The notes beneath the pieces are model-generated. The model was not told where the DNA came from, ran no database searches, and saw nothing but the letters and a program-made list of their open reading frames with translations. This document shows, piece by piece, positions 6,131 to 6,202 of a stretch of DNA of 6,202 bases. The DNA comes from Candidatus Zipacnadia bacterium. GTDB lineage: Bacteria > Armatimonadota > Zipacnadia > Zipacnadales > UBA5352. Position 1 is the stretch's first letter. Each line of letters starts with the position of its first letter. Made by a program: the position numbers and the translations under genes. The stretch covers positions 9,176-15,377 of the forward strand of contig JALGUI010000078.1 of NCBI GenBank assembly GCA_029820915.1. The letters are read 5' to 3'.

Positions 6131-6202
6131 GGGCGGGCCTCCCGGCCCGCCCGGTCGTTGCCGTGCGGCGTGTGCCTTTGCCGTGTGCCGCCAACGCCCT
6201 CG
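6131..6202 (+). repeat. Long direct repeat, copy B (reaches the window end)
   Basis: Copy B is the second copy of the 5946-6016 unit, 72 bases visible and probably continuing past the window. Its left end is a perfect hairpin: GGGCGGGCC (6131-6139) pairs with GGCCCGCCC (6144-6152) around TCCC. Copy A has the same fold with two mismatches. The core GTCGTTGCCG occurs in copy A, in copy B and a third time between them at 6026-6035. Confidence 0.92.

Larger units (their letters stand above)
5868..6202. other. Repeat- and hairpin-rich region after mreB, no convincing gene
   Basis: This 335-base stretch holds a 9-bp tandem array, two long direct repeats and several strong inverted repeats, listed separately. 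Open frames exist on both strands but consist mainly of repeat translations (EGN repeats forward, FVPFVA repeats in reverse) and lack ribosome binding sites or recognisable domains. No transposase, terminator T-run or RNA gene is evident. It may end the murA-mreB transcript or protect its 3' end, but that is inference. Confidence 0.75.

Noticed and set aside
5937..6202. Open frame on the + strand from ATG 5937 to the window end, no stop in 88 codons
   Set aside because: It is made of the direct repeats and hairpins (the peptide FAFAVCRQRP occurs twice), has no ribosome binding site and shows no known domain. Lack of stops is expected in such GC-rich DNA. Sequence beyond the window would be needed to revive it.

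Overview
The window is a very GC-rich bacterial chromosome segment. All its protein genes are on the + strand, and it falls into three blocks. Block 1 (1-3168) is the end of an F-type ATP synthase operon in the standard order: the last 121 codons of atpA (alpha), then complete atpG (gamma), atpD (beta) and atpC (epsilon). These four products form or regulate the F1 rotary motor. Ribosome binding sites and family alignment favour starts at 405 (GTG) for atpG, 1350 for atpD and 2752 for atpC. Longer in-frame versions of each exist but are not supported.

Block 2 (3169-5867) is a cell-envelope unit. A 387-base spacer carries a plausible housekeeping promoter (TTGACG, 18 bp, TATTGT). It is followed by murA, the first committed step of peptidoglycan synthesis. 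murA overlaps by 13 bases with an mreB/mbl-type actin gene that organises wall growth in rod-shaped cells. The order atpC - murA - mreB resembles the Bacillus/Clostridium neighbourhood atpC - murA - spoIID - spoIIID - mbl, but without the sporulation genes. Actinobacteria such as Mycobacterium also keep murA near atpC. With the high GC, this suggests a non-sporulating or GC-rich Terrabacteria lineage. Armatimonadota or Chloroflexota-like organisms are my best guess, but the assignment is only inference.

Block 3 (5868-6202) has no convincing gene and is dense with structured repeats. A 9-bp tandem array starts three bases after the mreB stop. Two copies of a roughly 71-bp direct repeat follow, the second cut by the window end. 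Between them lies a row of near-perfect hairpins. The 9-bp motif appears again, degenerate and in the opposite orientation, in the atpG-atpD spacer. This suggests a genome-wide intergenic repeat family (REP/BIME-like or a simple-sequence expansion). It is the least explained part of the window. I see no defence system, transposase, CRISPR array, tRNA or rRNA.
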